NCBI GenBank assembly: GCA_018399915.1
Contig: JAGYNW010000072.1
Span: 1-8,952, forward strand
Length of the DNA: 8,952 nucleotides
Direction of reading: 5' to 3'
Origin: Candidatus Omnitrophota bacterium
Lineage (GTDB): Bacteria > Omnitrophota > Gorgyraeia > Zapsychrales > Zapsychraceae
In this document: positions 6,762 to 8,952 of the stretch, in pieces
Position numbering within the stretch: position 1 is the stretch's first letter
Layout of the letters: each line of letters begins with the position of its first letter
Translations under genes and position numbers: made by a program
Notes under the pieces: generated by a model
The model's database searches: none
What the model was told of the DNA's origin: nothing
The model's input: only the letters and a program-made list of their open reading frames with translations

Positions 6762-7337
6762 ATGAACTTAAGAGGCAGACAAAATAAATTTTTCAAGACC
6801 GCGAATTTGCTTTTACTGTCAGGGATCGTCGGCTGGGGACTCTTTGCATATTTTCAAGATCCGCGGGCGGCCGGCAAAAGCCGGGCCTCACCGGCAAATC
6901 CGCTCAACACGCACATGGCAATGCCGGCGGATCTTTCAACCAAGGTTTCTGCCGGGCCCGATAAAAATGCCGATGGATTTTGGCGTGCCCCGCCGTCCTA
7001 CGCGCGTTACCAGGCGGCCTTTGCCCGCCGTGATATCTTTCAGATATTGGAAGCCCGGCCCATGGTTGCCGGGCAAAAGCCGGCCAGGCCCAAGGCCTTG
7101 CCTGAAGCTCAGCCCAAGGCCGCACCGCAAGAACGCTTTGCGGATATCGCCCAGCGCTATCAGCTTCTGGGTGTGCTTATCGATGATGCCCCTTGCGCGT
7201 TTATTTACGATAGGCGTGCGAATGAAACGCTGATTGTGTCTGCCGGACAAAAGGTTGGGCCCGCGGTATTAGCCCGGGTCGGCGAAGGAAAGGTGGTCTT
7301 GCGTTATCAGGGAAAAGAGGGTGTGCTGGAAAAATAA
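6762..7337 (+). CDS. gspC: GspC/PilP-like connector between inner-membrane platform and secretin
   Basis: A 191-residue protein with a short basic N-terminus, one membrane helix (about 14-31), a long Pro/Ala/Lys linker (about 33-123) and a C-terminal beta domain (about 128-190). The linker includes ARRDIFQ (88-94), which resembles the short motif found before the GspC and PilP domains. The C-terminal domain, with YQLLGVLID, CAFIYD, ETLIVSAGQKVG and KVVLRYQGKEGVLE, has the strand pattern of the homology region (HR) shared by GspC and PilP, which binds the N0 domain of the secretin. There is no PDZ or coiled-coil domain after it, so it is PilP-like in size. The start ATG 6762 has AGGA at 6749-6752. 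Location just before gspD, its binding partner, supports the role. The name gspC is by function and context; pilP-like is equally correct as a description. Confidence 0.82.
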   Translation: MNLRGRQNKFFKTANLLLLSGIVGWGLFAYFQDPRAAGKSRASPANPLNTHMAMPADLSTKVSAGPDKNADGFWRAPPSYARYQAAFARRDIFQILEARPMVAGQKPARPKALPEAQPKAAPQERFADIAQRYQLLGVLIDDAPCAFIYDRRANETLIVSAGQKVGPAVLARVGEGKVVLRYQGKEGVLEK

Positions 7338-7350
7338 AGGGTGATAAGAA

Positions 7351-7366
7351 AGGAGGAGAAGAAAGG
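7351..7366 (+). promoter_or_regulatory. Purine-rich ribosome-binding region of gspD
   Basis: AGGAGG at 7351-7356 is ten bases before ATG 7367, and a second match, GAAAGG at 7361-7366, is six bases before the alternative ATG 7373. The gap between gspC and gspD (7338-7366) is almost pure purine. Either start leaves the signal peptide intact, changing only two residues. The strong site would let gspD be translated independently of the genes upstream. Confidence 0.6.
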
Positions 7367-8938
7367 ATGCGTATGAAAAAAATATGTGATGATAACCAGG
7401 CGGATAAACATAAACCCATTGCCGGGTTAAGGACGGTTTTAGTGCTTTTGTCGGTGATGGTGCTGTTTATCCCTTTTAATGACAACCGGGTGTATGCCTG
7501 GGATTACCGGGATTATCTGAAACCGGAGCCGGAGCGTCTTGAGCAACAACCGGTCTGGGAACGCTCGCCGATGATTGATCTTCTGGACTTAAAGGAGGTA
7601 GACATCCGGGACGTACTTAAACTGCTTTCCCAAAAAAGCGGCCTTAACATTATCGCGGATGAACAGGTGCACGGGAAGGTCACGGTCTATTTGCGCGATA
7701 TGCAAACGCTGGACGCCTTGAAGATCATTGCCGAGGCCTATGGCTGGGCCTACCTCAAAGATAAAGAGGTGATCAAGCTGATCACGCAGCAGGCCTTTGC
7801 GCAGAAATTCGGCTATCCTTTCGGCCAGAGCGCGGAGACCCGGACCGTTAAACTGATTTACGCCGATGTCGGTGACGTGACAAGGGTTTTGAATCAGATG
7901 AAAAGCGATTTCGGGAAAGTCATCTCCGACGAGAAATCGCAAACAGTGATCCTTCAGGATAATCCGCAAACCGTAGAACAGATGGCCGGCATGATTGCGC
8001 GCATGGATCAAGCCACTGAAACCAAAGTATTCTGTCTCAATTATGCCCTGGCCGAAGACCTGGCACCCAAGGTCCAGAAAGTGCTTTCGGCTTCAAGCGG
8101 ATCTATGAAATTTGATGCCCGCTCCAATACCCTTGTGGTCTCGGATACGCCCGCGCATCTTGCCAAGGCCCAAAAGATCATCAGTGCCTTTGATCAAAAG
8201 GATGCCGGTATTCTTATCGAAGCCAGGATCCTGCAGATCGCCCTTACTGACGAACATAAGCTGGGGATCAATTGGCAGGCCTTGATCTCGGATTTCCACG
8301 CGATGTCCTTGCGCGGTAACTTTGATATCCTGGGGCCCAATGAAAAACGCGGCACCTTCGGGATCGGTACTTTATCCGACGATGATTACACAGTCCTGAT
8401 CGAAGCGCTTGATGAGATGGGCTCCACCGACATTTTGTCCAGCCCGCGGATCACGACCGTCAACAACCATGAGGCCAAGATCCTGGTCGGGATGACAGAA
8501 CCCTATGTCACTACCACCACGACCACGCCGGAGTCCGGGCCGCCGACAACCGCGGAAACCGTGAACTTCATTGAGGTGGGCGTGAAGTTGAATGTTACCC
8601 CGCGGATCCACAATGACGGATTTATCACCTTGAAGATCCGGCCGGAAGTCAGTTCGGTGGTTGATAGTTTGACCACCAGCAACAATAATATTATTCCTGT
8701 GGTCGAGACCTCCGAAGCCGAAACCACCGTTATCGTCAAGGACGGTGTCACGGTGGTCATCGGCGGGCTGATCAAGCAGGAGAAAGTCCATGCCCATAAA
8801 AAGGTGCCTGTGTTCGGGGACTTGCCGGTCATGGGCAATGTCTTTAAAAATCAAAGGGACTATGTGAAAAAGACCGAGATCGTGATCTTCATGACGCCGC
8901 GGATCCTGGACGCAGATTCTTATGGTAATGTCAAATAA
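7367..8938 (+). CDS. gspD: GspD, T2SS outer-membrane secretin
   Basis: A 523-residue secretin, shorter than the 650-700 residues usual in Proteobacteria. It begins with a signal peptide (basic start, hydrophobic core about 21-36, likely cleavage after VYA at residue 44). Next come an N0/STN-type domain (about 69-139), two KH-like Secretin_N domains (about 157-217 and 219-280), and the secretin channel domain (about 282-514) starting near EARILQIALTDEHKLGINW. The family signature VPVFGDLPVMGNVF (480-493) followed by KKTEIVIFMTPRI (501-513) is clear. The protein ends 10 residues after this, so there is no S-domain for a pilotin. One of the usual three Secretin_N repeats is missing. A Thr-rich run (TTTTTT at 372-377) sits in the likely gate region. 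It forms the outer-membrane channel that lets substrates out and binds the GspC HR domain through N0. Confidence 0.95.
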   Translation: MRMKKICDDNQADKHKPIAGLRTVLVLLSVMVLFIPFNDNRVYAWDYRDYLKPEPERLEQQPVWERSPMIDLLDLKEVDIRDVLKLLSQKSGLNIIADEQVHGKVTVYLRDMQTLDALKIIAEAYGWAYLKDKEVIKLITQQAFAQKFGYPFGQSAETRTVKLIYADVGDVTRVLNQMKSDFGKVISDEKSQTVILQDNPQTVEQMAGMIARMDQATETKVFCLNYALAEDLAPKVQKVLSASSGSMKFDARSNTLVVSDTPAHLAKAQKIISAFDQKDAGILIEARILQIALTDEHKLGINWQALISDFHAMSLRGNFDILGPNEKRGTFGIGTLSDDDYTVLIEALDEMGSTDILSSPRITTVNNHEAKILVGMTEPYVTTTTTTPESGPPTTAETVNFIEVGVKLNVTPRIHNDGFITLKIRPEVSSVVDSLTTSNNNIIPVVETSEAETTVIVKDGVTVVIGGLIKQEKVHAHKKVPVFGDLPVMGNVFKNQRDYVKKTEIVIFMTPRILDADSYGNVK

Positions 8939-8952
8939 ATTGTGTAAATTGA

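Noticed and set aside
7591..7598. A perfect AAAGGAGG sequence inside gspD that could start an internal gene.
   Set aside because: No ATG, GTG or TTG follows at a suitable distance, and the bases encode the conserved N0 segment LKEVDIRD. At most it could slow ribosomes.
8372..8854. A 160-residue open frame on the minus strand opposite gspD.
   Set aside because: It lies wholly antisense to a conserved secretin, has no recognisable motifs and its His/Asp/Gly-rich composition is that of a shadow frame. Other minus-strand frames (for example 1285-1689, 3241-3702, 5478-5885 and 7589-8011) were rejected for the same reason.
1..8952. Interpretation of the cluster as a type IV pilus.
   Set aside because: The GspG calcium-loop signature, a full T2SK-domain GspK, four Glu+5 pseudopilins in G-H-I-J order and no PilT or pilin-adhesin gene favour a T2SS, although the L-M-C-D block resembles PilM-N-O-P-Q.
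1..8952. Search for mobile elements, CRISPR arrays, phage genes, riboswitches and terminators.
   Set aside because: No transposase or integrase motifs, no regularly spaced repeats, and no intergenic space long enough for a riboswitch. The gaps at 1502-1534, 6747-6761 and 7338-7366 show no hairpin followed by a T run.

Overview
The window holds most of a type II secretion system (T2SS, general secretory pathway) operon, read entirely on the + strand. In order it carries the 3' end of gspE, then gspF, gspG, gspH, gspI, gspJ, gspK, gspL, a gspM/pilO-type gene, a gspC/pilP-type gene and gspD. Almost every base is coding. No RNA gene, insertion sequence, CRISPR array, attachment site, convincing promoter or terminator is visible, and there is no non-coding stretch longer than about 33 bases.

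Layout: 1-245 is the end of the cytoplasmic ATPase GspE. 242-1501 encodes the inner-membrane platform protein GspF. 1535-3708 encodes the major pseudopilin GspG and the minor pseudopilins GspH, GspI and GspJ, and 3705-4736 the minor pseudopilin GspK. 4741-7337 encodes the inner-membrane assembly platform and connector: GspL as a PilM-like plus PilN-like fusion, then GspM/PilO-like and GspC/PilP-like proteins. 7367-8938 encodes the outer-membrane secretin GspD. Four junctions (E/F, H/I, I/J, J/K) are ATGA stop-start overlaps, and G/H and L/M overlap by longer amounts, which implies one polycistronic message with translational coupling. The two largest gaps lie before gspG and gspD, and both carry strong purine-rich Shine-Dalgarno sequences.

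How the parts work together (established for the family): GspE hydrolyses ATP and acts on GspF with GspL and GspM to push GspG subunits out of the membrane into a short periplasmic pseudopilus. GspH, I, J and K form its tip. GspC joins the inner-membrane platform to the N-terminal periplasmic domains of the GspD secretin, through which folded proteins leave the cell. The prepilin peptidase (GspO/PilD), GspN and any pilotin are not in the window.

Organism (inference): a diderm, Gram-negative-type bacterium with GC content in the mid-50s by eye. The order E-F-G-H-I-J-K-L-M-C-D with C and D last, the small secretin with no C-terminal pilotin-binding extension, and the PilP-like GspC without a PDZ domain differ from the classical gammaproteobacterial C-D-E-F... 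operon. They suit a deep-branching or poorly cultured lineage such as Omnitrophota/PVC or a deltaproteobacterial-type group, but the phylum cannot be fixed from sequence reading alone. I see a known machine in a divergent, compact form, not a clearly new system. The oddest details are the long leader of GspH, a tetrapeptide repeat in the GspF linker, and the reduced secretin.
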